Assembly: GCA_041658405.1 (NCBI GenBank)
Contig: JBBAAG010000071.1
Coordinates: forward strand, 1 to 17,616
Origin: Elusimicrobiota bacterium
Lineage (GTDB): Bacteria; Elusimicrobiota; UBA5214; JBBAAG01
DNA length: 17,616 nucleotides
Reading direction: 5' to 3'
Positions 1 to 7,136 of the stretch are shown one piece after another (position 1 is the stretch's first letter; each line of letters starts with the position of its first letter). The position numbers were made by a program, and so were the translations under genes. Below the pieces are notes generated by a model. The model saw nothing but the letters and a program-made list of their open reading frames with translations. It had not been told where the DNA came from and ran no database searches.

Positions 1-6
1 TCCTTA

Positions 7-36
7 GGGTATTTATTATACCCGGTTTTTGTTTTT
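7..36 (+). terminator. Putative intrinsic terminator
   Basis: GGGTAT (7-12) and ATACCC (18-23) form a 6-bp stem around a 5-base loop. It is followed by GG and two runs of five T separated by one G. This is the form of a rho-independent terminator reading rightwards, probably closing a gene that lies left of the window. The stem is short, so it may be weak. Confidence 0.5.
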
Positions 37-41
37 CGCGC

Positions 42-61
42 CACAGGGGGTACCCCCTGTG
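42..61. repeat. Perfect 20-bp palindrome
   Basis: The half-site CACAGGGGGT is followed directly by its exact reverse complement. As RNA it could form an 8-bp GC-rich stem with a GTAC loop. Neither strand has a T-tract after it, so it is not a standard terminator. It lies between the T-tract at 26-36 and the 3' end of the minus-strand gene at 87. It could be a protein-binding site or a transcript-end stabiliser; the role is unknown. Confidence 0.6.
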
Positions 62-86
62 ATGGTACTAGTTCCTTAATAGTTAA

Positions 87-566
87 TTAGGTACCTAACT
101 TGAGGTCACTATCGCTGAGAAATTGGGGGAATAATATTAAAATGCCTAAAATTAACGTTAACCAAATTAAATATATCCGTCTTAAACGTGTTTTAAATTT
201 AGTAATATAATAAAGGGAGATAACGAAAATAAATATATTTGATAAATCTATTAGGGGAACTAAAACCATCCCTATATTAAAGGGGAAGAGAAAAAAAGTA
301 AATAACAAAACATTACTAATTATACTTGTGTTAAAAATGTAAATTAAACAAATAATAGAAGTAATTATCGTCAATGTAGTAATAATTAAAGGAATTTTCC
401 CTCTTTCTTGTCCCATTTTGATATACAAACCAACGGAACAACCGGATAAAATCAATATGCTCAATAAATTGACGAATATATTATCTGTAAAAAACCATAA
501 TATAAATCCAGGAACAGAAAACAAAGTATTAATTATTGAATGAAAAAGATAAGATGAATAACTCAT
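87..566 (-). CDS. Hypothetical multi-pass membrane protein
   Basis: A 159-residue protein that I do not recognise. It is strongly hydrophobic, with about five or six predicted membrane segments (roughly residues 10-26, 30-50, 58-79, 82-107, 108-123 and 130-149) separated by short polar links such as KMGQERGK and TKFKTRLRR. It should sit in the cytoplasmic membrane. The start is uncertain: the ATG at 564-566 has its best Shine-Dalgarno match (AGGAGGG, 584-590) about 17 bases upstream, further than usual, and no better ATG lies between. The gene is AT-rich compared with the genes after 1419 and is divergent from the small gene at 821. No function can be given. It could be a fragment of a larger membrane family or a lineage-specific orphan. 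Confidence 0.6.
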   Translation of the reverse strand: MSYSSYLFHSIINTLFSVPGFILWFFTDNIFVNLLSILILSGCSVGLYIKMGQERGKIPLIITTLTIITSIICLIYIFNTSIISNVLLFTFFLFPFNIGMVLVPLIDLSNIFIFVISLYYITKFKTRLRRIYLIWLTLILGILILFPQFLSDSDLKLGT

Positions 567-587
567 AAAAATATTGTTTTTGTCCCT

Positions 588-619
588 CCTGCCGTATAGT
601 ATATCAAAACACTGGCAGG
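588..619 (-). promoter_or_regulatory. Inverted repeat overlapping the likely ribosome site of the membrane-protein gene
   Basis: On the minus strand CCTGCC (619-614) can pair with GGCAGG (593-588) across a 20-base loop, and the stem can extend by a T-A pair and G-T pairs into the AGGAGGG at 590-584. If transcription starts upstream of 622, this would partly mask the only Shine-Dalgarno match of the gene at 87-566. A possible -10 (TATACT, 603-598) lies inside the loop; if that is the true promoter, the hairpin would not be transcribed. Weak evidence. Confidence 0.25.
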
Positions 620-666
620 AAATCTAATGGGGGCATGGCGGGGAAAATGGCTTAGTTAAAATTGCG

Positions 667-695
667 TTGACATTTTTTTAAAAGCACCTTATACA
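667..695 (+). promoter_or_regulatory. Candidate sigma70-like promoter inside repeat copy A1
   Basis: A perfect TTGACA (667-672) is followed after 17 bases by TATACA (690-695). The start of transcription would fall near 702, immediately before the GAACC-A-GGTTC inverted repeat. It would drive the small gene at 821. The -10 matches the consensus in only four positions, so this is a candidate only. Confidence 0.4.
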
Positions 696-728
696 CCCTG
701 TCCCATGAACCAGGTTCTGATGGCATCC
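687..728. repeat. Intergenic repeat, copy A1
   Basis: A 42-bp element starting CCTTATACACCCTG and ending GATGGCATCC. It matches copy A3 (1260-1301) at 38 of 42 positions without gaps. It contains the inverted repeat GAACC-A-GGTTC at 707-717, inside a looser CCAT...ATGG pairing. The word TTGCGTTGACA lies upstream of both A1 (662-672) and A3 (1244-1254), though at different distances. It may be an operator-like or structured leader element, or a dispersed intergenic repeat. Confidence 0.7.
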
Positions 729-763
729 AATCTCTTCCATTTTTTGCTATCATTTTATATAGG

Positions 764-796
764 AGCATCATACTGTTTCATGAACCAGGTTCTGAT
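764..796. repeat. Intergenic repeat, partial copy A2
   Basis: The 18-bp word CATGAACCAGGTTCTGAT at 779-796 is identical to positions 704-721 of copy A1, 75 bp upstream. The preceding AGCA, ATAC and TGT pieces (764-777) look like a shortened form of the A1 left half. The copy ends 25 bp before the start of the gene at 821. Confidence 0.7.
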
Positions 797-820
797 TGAA
801 TGTTAAAGGCAATTTAATAT

Positions 821-1252
821 ATGTTAGGCAGAAATATTATGAAAAACATTCCTATAATTCTGTTAATTCTATTTCCCCTGTCTTTGATACCAACTACTTT
901 AATATTAGATATAACAGATATACTACCCTATTACATTAATCCTGTAGAAAAAATTTATAAATTTATGGGGAAGGACTATATTTATTATGGGTTGGTTTTT
1001 AGTTCTGGATTTGCATTATCACAAAATGATCACAAAACAATATTTCAAGATCTAAATATTAACAAAAAAGTATTAGAAAATAAACTTAGGTTAGCCGGAT
1101 ATTTCTATCATTTATATTCAATGCATAAAACAAATGACAAAGATTCCTTACAAAAATATTTGAACCTATGCCATGATATTCTAAAATTAAATAATAGTGT
1201 TGAACTTCACAAAGCAATATGGTCTGAAGAACTCGAAAATGATTTGCGTTGA
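821..1252 (+). CDS. Hypothetical protein with one N-terminal membrane/signal segment
   Basis: A 143-residue protein that I do not recognise. It begins with a short polar stretch followed by a hydrophobic segment (about residues 9-29, rich in I and L), so it is probably membrane-anchored or exported. The rest is polar, lysine-rich and probably helical, facing outside the cytoplasm if the segment is an anchor. An alternative start is the ATG at 839, which gives a more typical signal-like beginning, MKNIPIILLI; neither start has a strong Shine-Dalgarno. The gene is AT-rich. It is framed by repeats: A1 and A2 lie upstream, and its TGA stop lies inside the TTGCGTTGACA word that precedes repeat A3. 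That overlap suggests the 3' end arose by, or was reshaped by, repeat movement. No function is proposed. Confidence 0.55.
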   Translation: MLGRNIMKNIPIILLILFPLSLIPTTLILDITDILPYYINPVEKIYKFMGKDYIYYGLVFSSGFALSQNDHKTIFQDLNINKKVLENKLRLAGYFYHLYSMHKTNDKDSLQKYLNLCHDILKLNNSVELHKAIWSEELENDLR

Positions 1253-1259
1253 CAGTATT

Positions 1260-1301
1260 CCTTATACACCCTGCTCCATAAACCAGGTTATGATGGCATC
1301 C
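1260..1301. repeat. Intergenic repeat, diverged copy A3
   Basis: A 42-bp stretch matching A1 at 38 of 42 positions, starting 8 bp after the stop of the gene at 821-1252. The inverted core is reduced to AACC-A-GGTT because the outer G-C pair of A1 has become A and A. TTGACA (1249-1254) is here only 8 bases from TATACA (1263-1268), so unlike A1 this copy has no promoter spacing. Confidence 0.65.
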
Positions 1302-1387
1302 TAAAACGCCCTTGCTTCTTAACATAAAGTATTTCTTGCTAAAATCTACATACAAATTGTGCGTTTATGTACAGTTTTGAAAAAAGG

Positions 1388-1393
1388 TATAAT
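1388..1393 (+). promoter_or_regulatory. Candidate -10 box for the heparinase operon
   Basis: A perfect TATAAT, with only a poor -35 match about 17 bases upstream (TTATGT, 1365-1370). Transcription from it would begin near 1400, leaving a leader of about 19 bases that contains GGAGGG (1410-1415). This would exclude the upstream in-frame starts at 1359 and 1398 and favour the ATG at 1419. Confidence 0.35.
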
Positions 1394-1418
1394 ATTTATG
1401 AAATATTATGGAGGGCAT

Positions 1419-4187
1419 ATGACGAAAAGTTTTTATGAAACACTGAAAGATATATCAGAAATATTAGCCAAAGGCACGGTTGATTTCAACCATCCCAACC
1501 TCGAACGGTTTATTGCCGATAATGACGGCCTGCCGTCCTGGGACAACCAAAGTTTCGCGGATGATGTTAAAATATTTGTTGATACCACACCACTGCCCGC
1601 GCCGGAAATACACAGCCTTGGGTTATGGACAATACCGTTAATAATATCCCGCCAGGCGAAGTGTTTGATGTATCTCAAAAACCCAGGCAGTGCAGGTAAA
1701 TCTAGCGGCGTTGCATACTTATGCGTGCTTCAAGCGCAAAGATTACAGTGGGTTTTTCCTGTGTTTGTAGGTAAAGGGAATAATGCGTGCAATCCCGATT
1801 TTCTCCCGGGGATAAGCGTTATGTTTGTAACAGCGGAAGCGTTAAAACCTCTTGCATCTCACGGGTCGGTTGCTTATACCACCGCGTGCCTGTGGGGTAA
1901 TACTGCGTCAGGATTAGCATCAACGTATTCCGGTAAATGCAGCGTTGATGTACAGGAACAACTGAAACCGTTTATTCCTGTTTCTACGGAAATAGGTGTT
2001 AGCGATACAACCTTTTTTTCTGAACTCAACCTTGGCTATCCCGGGCTTGAGGAGGTCAAGAACAATGTAGTTGCCGGAAACATAGCTCAAGCGAAGATAG
2101 AGTACGTGAAATATTTAGTACATAAATTTGGGAAATCGCAAAACTGGCCTGACGTACATTTTAATAAAACTGTTAACATAGAAGAAGCCGATGATATCTG
2201 CAACAACATTTTTATTTTTCAAGCGCATATGTACCGCCGGTACGAGTATGGCAATAAAATTGACTGGTCACTGATCGTTGACGATGATATTGAAAGCCGT
2301 GTATGGATGAACGCTCATCCCTGGATGTGGACACTTATTAATGCATACACCGCAACTCAAAACGAAAAGTATATAACCAGTTTTTGCCGGATATTCAACT
2401 CGTGGTATACAACGAGCCCTATGACGTTTAGCCGTACCAACGCGCAATGGCGTACGCTGGAAGCCGGGGGCCGTGCGGGACAAAAATGGACAGTTGCACT
2501 GCTCAGCCTTGCGGAACATCCGGTATTCCAACGAGAGTGTTTGTTTAACATGGCGAAATCAATGGTTGACCACGGGAAGTATCTTTCAATGTACGCTTCA
2601 CCGGGAAGTAACTGGTTACAGGTGGAAAGTTCGGGCTTATTAACCACAGCATTATTGTTCCCTGAATTACTGTTATCCCCGTTGTTTCTCGACACCGCAA
2701 TGAATAGGTTGATAGAAATAAATTCGCGGTTATTCCTCCCGGACGGTTTCCAGAGCGAGTGTTCAACGGGTTATCACCGGTTCCCGTTGATGGGTATTGC
2801 ATCAGCGTTACGTCTTGCTGTGCATACACATACTGCGTTACCGCAAAGTTTGTTAAACCAGTACGAAAACGGGGTTGAAGTGTTTAAGCATATAGTATAT
2901 CCCGATGGGACACTGCCGTTTCTTAATGATAATAGCCCTAATCGTCAAAGGATAGGCGAGTTGTTTGATACCGGTGCGGAAGTGTTTAACCGTCCCGACT
3001 TCCGCTGGATGGGAAGCAACGGTAAAACCGGCAGTCCTCCGGAAGGGTTATCCCACGACTTTACCCACGCGGGCTACTGTGTGATGCGTGATAAATGGGG
3101 TGCTGAGGCGCAGATGCTGATCTTTGACGCTGGGAATTTCGGTACGGGGCATCAACATGAGGATAAACTTAATTTTGTGTTATACGCAGGCGGGCGTGAA
3201 GTTATCGGTGATCCCGGGATTTATTCGTACAATCATAACGAATACGAACCCTACTGGCGCGGCACGTGGTCGCATAACAGCGTTGTTATCGACGGGTTAA
3301 GTCAGCATCGCGCTTTAGGGCCGAATGAAGATATTCCCGACCCTGACCGCAGGTATGTTTATAACACAGAGTTTGACTACGCGGTAGGATGGTACCGCCG
3401 CGCGTACTCGCCTCGTGGTGCGCAGGTGTGGGAGAATAAAACTCATACGCGGGAGGAGGATATTGCATCGTCAATCCGTGATGTCCAGCATCAACGCTGT
3501 GTTGTGTACCTGAAATCGCGGTATGCAGTTGTGTTCGATAGAATTGTTGGGACCGGTACACACGGAGTAGAGATAATATTCCGCCCGGCGCCTGTTTTAG
3601 AGGATGATAAGAAAGGTAAGAAGACAGTCCGTGCGGTGAAACTTGAAACCTTCCCTGGTGATGTTGTGGTGACACAGGAAGATAAGTGTTCAAATGTCGC
3701 AATTATACCGGTTCATACCGATGGCCAGGAGAAAGCGGTAAACTATGTGTTCCGTAATATTATCGGGCAAAAGAAACCTATCCGGGGATGGTACGCATGG
3801 TTGGGGATACAGCCTTCACACGAGATTGTGTATGGTTATAAAACTCCGCTCCCGATGCATGCTGAGACAATTATACAACCCTTATCTGCAGGTAAAAATG
3901 TGGTTGAGAAAACACAGGGCATTAAAGTAGGTACAACAGGGGAGAATACTTGTGCGGGTATAATTTACGGTAAGGACTTAATACTCTTGTCCTACTCAAG
4001 CCCGTGTGTGATGAAGTATAATAATGTGGAGTTCAACGGTACGGTGCTGGTATTAACTTATTCAGATAAAAAGTTTGATACTCCTGCTGCTGCATATATG
4101 GTGGATGGGATTGAATTAATAATTAATGGTAAGAAAGTATACTCCGGCGGTAAGGTTGGGGAGATAAAGACCGTAGTACTTAAGTAA
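1419..4187 (+). CDS. Heparinase II/III-like polysaccharide lyase family protein, cytosolic
   Basis: A 922-residue protein of the heparinase II/III superfamily. Family members are polyuronate or glycosaminoglycan lyases that cleave by beta-elimination, with an alpha/alpha toroid followed by beta-sheet domains. An unrecognised N-terminal region of about 210 residues comes first. A toroid-like region follows, with the family-like QWRTLEAGGRAGQKW around residue 345 and a Tyr452-His453 pair as catalytic candidates. The C-terminal domain contains HQHEDKLNF (His578, His580), then GDPGIYSYN and HNSVVIDGLSQHR. There is no signal peptide, so it should act on imported oligosaccharides. The start at 1419 is chosen for GGAGGG just upstream and the TATAAT at 1388; in-frame ATGs at 1359 and 1398 are alternatives. 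It is first in an operon with two amidohydrolases, with a 17-bp gap. The substrate is unknown; the superfamily includes alginate, heparin and ulvan lyases. Confidence 0.85.
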   Translation: MTKSFYETLKDISEILAKGTVDFNHPNLERFIADNDGLPSWDNQSFADDVKIFVDTTPLPAPEIHSLGLWTIPLIISRQAKCLMYLKNPGSAGKSSGVAYLCVLQAQRLQWVFPVFVGKGNNACNPDFLPGISVMFVTAEALKPLASHGSVAYTTACLWGNTASGLASTYSGKCSVDVQEQLKPFIPVSTEIGVSDTTFFSELNLGYPGLEEVKNNVVAGNIAQAKIEYVKYLVHKFGKSQNWPDVHFNKTVNIEEADDICNNIFIFQAHMYRRYEYGNKIDWSLIVDDDIESRVWMNAHPWMWTLINAYTATQNEKYITSFCRIFNSWYTTSPMTFSRTNAQWRTLEAGGRAGQKWTVALLSLAEHPVFQRECLFNMAKSMVDHGKYLSMYASPGSNWLQVESSGLLTTALLFPELLLSPLFLDTAMNRLIEINSRLFLPDGFQSECSTGYHRFPLMGIASALRLAVHTHTALPQSLLNQYENGVEVFKHIVYPDGTLPFLNDNSPNRQRIGELFDTGAEVFNRPDFRWMGSNGKTGSPPEGLSHDFTHAGYCVMRDKWGAEAQMLIFDAGNFGTGHQHEDKLNFVLYAGGREVIGDPGIYSYNHNEYEPYWRGTWSHNSVVIDGLSQHRALGPNEDIPDPDRRYVYNTEFDYAVGWYRRAYSPRGAQVWENKTHTREEDIASSIRDVQHQRCVVYLKSRYAVVFDRIVGTGTHGVEIIFRPAPVLEDDKKGKKTVRAVKLETFPGDVVVTQEDKCSNVAIIPVHTDGQEKAVNYVFRNIIGQKKPIRGWYAWLGIQPSHEIVYGYKTPLPMHAETIIQPLSAGKNVVEKTQGIKVGTTGENTCAGIIYGKDLILLSYSSPCVMKYNNVEFNGTVLVLTYSDKKFDTPAAAYMVDGIELIINGKKVYSGGKVGEIKTVVLK

Positions 4188-4204
4188 TAGATAGGATATG
4201 TAAA

Positions 4205-4981
4205 ATGAAAATTATTGACTTCCATGTGCACCTTCGGGCAAATGATAATCCTGAACTTCACCTGAATTATGTCCGCCCGATGGGGATCGCGCTTACTGTA
4301 CAGTTAAGCGATGTCCTGGGTTCCGGCGCGCAGCCTACTCAAGAACAGATACAGAAGATTAATGATACAACAATCTCATTTGTTCAAAAGTATCCAAAAG
4401 AATATATTGGCTTTTGTTTCCTAAACCCTATGAACGACGAAAAGTTTAACCTCGACGAACTTGACCGCTGTATTAGCGGGCATGGGTTTAAAGGATTAAA
4501 ACTAGAAATCTCAGCGAATGCCACTAATCCGCAGTTGGGTCATATAATGAAAAGACTGCTTGAACTTAATAGACCGTTGCTTCACCACTCGTGGAATACT
4601 GATATTGTTACAAGAGAACCTAACCCCGGTACTTTCCAAAACGATCCTGACGACATTGCGGTATTAGCGGAACGGTTTCCCAAAAACAAAATTATTATGG
4701 CGCATCTCCGCGGGGGTGCGTACCGCGGGATTCACGCTATCAAAAGCCATAAAAATGTTTGGACTGACACTTCCGGCGCACAGCCGGTAGCGGGGGTGCT
4801 TGAACACGCAGTGGAACAGCTCGGGGCGCACAGGATATTGTTTGGGTCAGACCTCTATGGTGCCGGCGGGCGTGATCCTGCAACGAATATCGGTAATATT
4901 ACCGGTGCGAGTATTACGGATAAGGAAAAAGAAATGGTTCTGCGGTATAACGCGGAAGAGTTATTGGAGGTAAAAATATGA
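4205..4981 (+). CDS. Amidohydrolase-2 family metal-dependent hydrolase
   Basis: A 258-residue TIM-barrel protein of the amidohydrolase-2 family, whose members hydrolyse or decarboxylate small cyclic or carboxylic substrates and lactones using a bound metal. The expected ligand set is visible: H7-V-H9 after strand 1, lysines in GFKGLKLE (97, 99), His127-His128, His167 in IIMAHLRGG and Asp216 in ILFGSDL. Residue order and length fit a complete small member of the family. AGGA lies 8 bases before the ATG. It follows the heparinase-like gene by 17 bp and overlaps the next gene by 4 bp (ATGA), so the two amidohydrolases are probably translationally coupled. A role in processing an unsaturated or lactonised sugar product is inferred from context only. 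No signal peptide. Confidence 0.85.
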   Translation: MKIIDFHVHLRANDNPELHLNYVRPMGIALTVQLSDVLGSGAQPTQEQIQKINDTTISFVQKYPKEYIGFCFLNPMNDEKFNLDELDRCISGHGFKGLKLEISANATNPQLGHIMKRLLELNRPLLHHSWNTDIVTREPNPGTFQNDPDDIAVLAERFPKNKIIMAHLRGGAYRGIHAIKSHKNVWTDTSGAQPVAGVLEHAVEQLGAHRILFGSDLYGAGGRDPATNIGNITGASITDKEKEMVLRYNAEELLEVKI

Positions 4982-5748
4982 AACTTAATATGAAAGTGAT
5001 TGACGTTAACCTCCACCTCGGGTACTGGCCGTTCCAGAAGTTTGAACAGGATACCGCTGCGAAGATGGTAAAGCATTTGAAAAACGAAAATATTGGTTCC
5101 GGTATTATATCCTCAACTACCGCAGTATTTTATCCTAACCCCGAGTTTGGTAATACAGAAGCGTATCAACAGGTAAAGAAGTATAAACACCTGCATTTTG
5201 TCCCGATAGTAAACCTCCGGGTTAACAACTGGCATGAAATTATTGGCCGATACTCCAGTGTATTATGCGGGATAAAAGTTATACCGAACTACCATTGGTA
5301 CTCGCTTGCCACAGATCCGCGGGTTGATGAATTATGCCGGAAGTTGATAGAACTAAAAATACCGCTGCTGGTTCATATAAGGTACGAAGACCGGCGGTCG
5401 CATCATCCATTAGCAAAAATACCGGATACTCCGTGGAAAGATATATCCGAGGTTGCTAATAAATATCCGTCACTTAACATTGTAGCGTTAAGCGCGTACG
5501 TTCCGGAAGCACGGGAACTTGTAAAAACAACAAGTAACGTGTATTTCGATATTTCATCAACGGAGAACGGCGATACGTTATACAACTTTGTGAAAACCGG
5601 CGTACCGGCAGAACGCATACTTTTTGGTTCACACGCACCGTTTTATTACATCCGGTCTGCTTATAACAAGGTGTTGTATAGCCAGATTACAGGTGAACAA
5701 AAAGAATTGGTTGCGTATAAAAACGCGGAGAAAGTGTTTAACCTGTAA
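4978..5748 (+). CDS. Amidohydrolase-2 family protein with altered metal site
   Basis: A 256-residue protein with the same fold and order of motifs as its upstream neighbour but a changed active site. The first HxH is N11-L-H13, the His of MAHLRGG is replaced in LSAYVP (Ala173), and the FGSD aspartate is His219 in ILFGSHAPFYY. His13, Lys100 and His133 remain. It could be a divergent subfamily with another metal geometry, or a non-catalytic partner of the upstream protein; FGSH-containing members are, as I recall, seen in Planctomycetes-like genomes. GGAGG (4966-4970) sits 7 bases before the ATG at 4978; a second in-frame ATG is at 4990. The 4-bp overlap argues for co-expression and perhaps a heteromer. 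Cytosolic. Confidence 0.8.
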   Translation: MKLNMKVIDVNLHLGYWPFQKFEQDTAAKMVKHLKNENIGSGIISSTTAVFYPNPEFGNTEAYQQVKKYKHLHFVPIVNLRVNNWHEIIGRYSSVLCGIKVIPNYHWYSLATDPRVDELCRKLIELKIPLLVHIRYEDRRSHHPLAKIPDTPWKDISEVANKYPSLNIVALSAYVPEARELVKTTSNVYFDISSTENGDTLYNFVKTGVPAERILFGSHAPFYYIRSAYNKVLYSQITGEQKELVAYKNAEKVFNL

Positions 5749-5754
5749 ATTATT

Positions 5755-5767
5755 CTGTTACTAACAG
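5755..5767. terminator. Weak hairpin between convergent genes
   Basis: CTGTTA and TAACAG flank a single C in the 20-bp gap between the convergent genes ending at 5748 and 5769. In practice this would be a 5-bp stem with a 3-base loop. The plus strand continues ATTATTTTACT, which is only moderately T-rich. It may be a weak bidirectional terminator. Confidence 0.3.
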
Positions 5768-5768
5768 A

Positions 5769-7118
5769 TTATTTTACTATTTCCGGCTTCGCAAACTCGC
5801 CTTTCATTTCCATAGGTAACCGCCATACATGGTCACCGGTTTTGTTGGTGAAATATAACGCTGAAACAGACGCTTCTCTCGCATTACCATCCGCCCAAAA
5901 CGCGTAGAAGCCGGGATGAGCATTTAATGGCATGCGTACATACGTTTGGTTGCGTTCACTGCCGGTGGTTAACTGTTTGACTTTTACCCATGTTTTTCCC
6001 TGGTCAGTACTCGTAAGCATAACAATTTCACCGCCGGGATTATACGGCTGTGGGCCGGTTATGAACGGGCCAATCACGCGCCAGGTGCCGTCGGGTTCTA
6101 TGTATAACGGGCCGTAGTCGTAGTTGTTGCCTGTGGTAGTAACGTCACGAATTTCCCAGTTTTTTCCGGTCCATCTTGCGGTATGCAAAATCCTGGGATT
6201 ATTCTCCGGGCCGGATTCAAAGCCTTTACTGGTAAGATAAAAAAGGACGGGGTTGCCCTCAGTGTCGAACTGCACATTTTTTGTGTATACCAACACCCCA
6301 TCTTTTTGGTAGTCATGCACAAGCGCAGGGTTCTGTACCGCGGATAAAGGTAATTCCAGTTTTTCACCGCTAGCAGTTGTCCATGTATCTCCATAATCAT
6401 CAGTTTGCATGTAATACACATTTGTCCGTGCGTTTAACCCTATGGGTAGCGGATGCATATTAAACGCTGTGCCGATACGTTTACCGTTATGCCACACAAC
6501 TTGGTAATGCCCTTTCTCAAATTTTGCAACTTTTTTGTTTGGCGTCCAGGTGATCCCGTCTTTGCTTTTCATAAAATATAATGCGCGTTCACCTTTTTCG
6601 TAGTTCGTGTGCGGGAAAACAAAGCCTACCTCCGGGATATTGAAAATGTTGCCGTAAGAAAAGTTAGTTGTTGAAATAAGGGCCCAGTTGCTTATATCAT
6701 AAGGCTTAACACTTTTATGGATAAACGACGGGCGGCCGGTACCGTGGGCATTGGAAAATATCCAGATATATCCTGCTCCATCGATACTAATGATCGGATT
6801 GTCATGCGCATCGTCTGTTTTTTTGTCTAACAAAACTACGGGTTTAGGAAACATTCCGGTTTTGTGGTCGTAGTATCCAACCATATGCAGTAACGATGGT
6901 TTTTGATCTTTATTATTTCGTACTGTTGTCCCGCCGTAACAAAAAAATGTTTTATCAACTTCTTTTGAATATACGGCAAACGGGTTCATTTGCTGGGGAT
7001 ACGTCGCAAGCCCACCGCTATACTTAAATTTATACTCGTCCTTAGATGCTTGGTTGTAGTACCATATACCGTAATATCCATCTGCCCGTGTATAACTTTT
7101 GTCATTATCAGTTGTCAT
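5769..7118 (-). CDS. BNR_4-type beta-propeller protein, copy without signal peptide
   Basis: A 449-residue protein resembling the BNR repeat-containing family (BNR_4). As I recall, these are seven-bladed propellers that include ulvan lyases and related uronate-acting enzymes. Conserved features are RADGYYGIWYYNQ at the N-terminus, His105 in DAHDNPIIS and His125 in FSNAHGTGRPSF (20 residues apart), FPHTNYEKG, YQVVWHNGKRIG, and Asp-box-like STDQGKTW. It aligns without gaps to the upstream gene's product, with about 68 differences in 440 residues (about 85% identity by hand count), but starts at the mature region: no signal peptide is encoded. Only 18 bp separate it from the upstream stop, and its Shine-Dalgarno (GGACGG-like) is weak, so translation may depend on the upstream gene. 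Probably cytosolic. Activity is inferred from family only. Confidence 0.8.
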   Translation of the reverse strand: MTTDNDKSYTRADGYYGIWYYNQASKDEYKFKYSGGLATYPQQMNPFAVYSKEVDKTFFCYGGTTVRNNKDQKPSLLHMVGYYDHKTGMFPKPVVLLDKKTDDAHDNPIISIDGAGYIWIFSNAHGTGRPSFIHKSVKPYDISNWALISTTNFSYGNIFNIPEVGFVFPHTNYEKGERALYFMKSKDGITWTPNKKVAKFEKGHYQVVWHNGKRIGTAFNMHPLPIGLNARTNVYYMQTDDYGDTWTTASGEKLELPLSAVQNPALVHDYQKDGVLVYTKNVQFDTEGNPVLFYLTSKGFESGPENNPRILHTARWTGKNWEIRDVTTTGNNYDYGPLYIEPDGTWRVIGPFITGPQPYNPGGEIVMLTSTDQGKTWVKVKQLTTGSERNQTYVRMPLNAHPGFYAFWADGNAREASVSALYFTNKTGDHVWRLPMEMKGEFAKPEIVK

Positions 7119-7136
7119 AATTGAATACCGTCCGGG

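Noticed and set aside
662..1301. CRISPR array or insertion-sequence ends from the three repeats
   Set aside because: Copies are few and irregularly spaced (75 bp and about 480 bp) and of unequal length, and no Cas or transposase gene is present.
1086..1355. An 89-codon minus-strand open frame crossing the 3' end of the small gene and repeat A3
   Set aside because: It overlaps another gene and a repeat, has no Shine-Dalgarno and shows no recognisable sequence; too weak to report as a gene.
3286..3702. A 138-codon open frame on the minus strand inside the heparinase-like gene
   Set aside because: The plus-strand frame carries the family motifs here; the opposite frame resembles no known protein.
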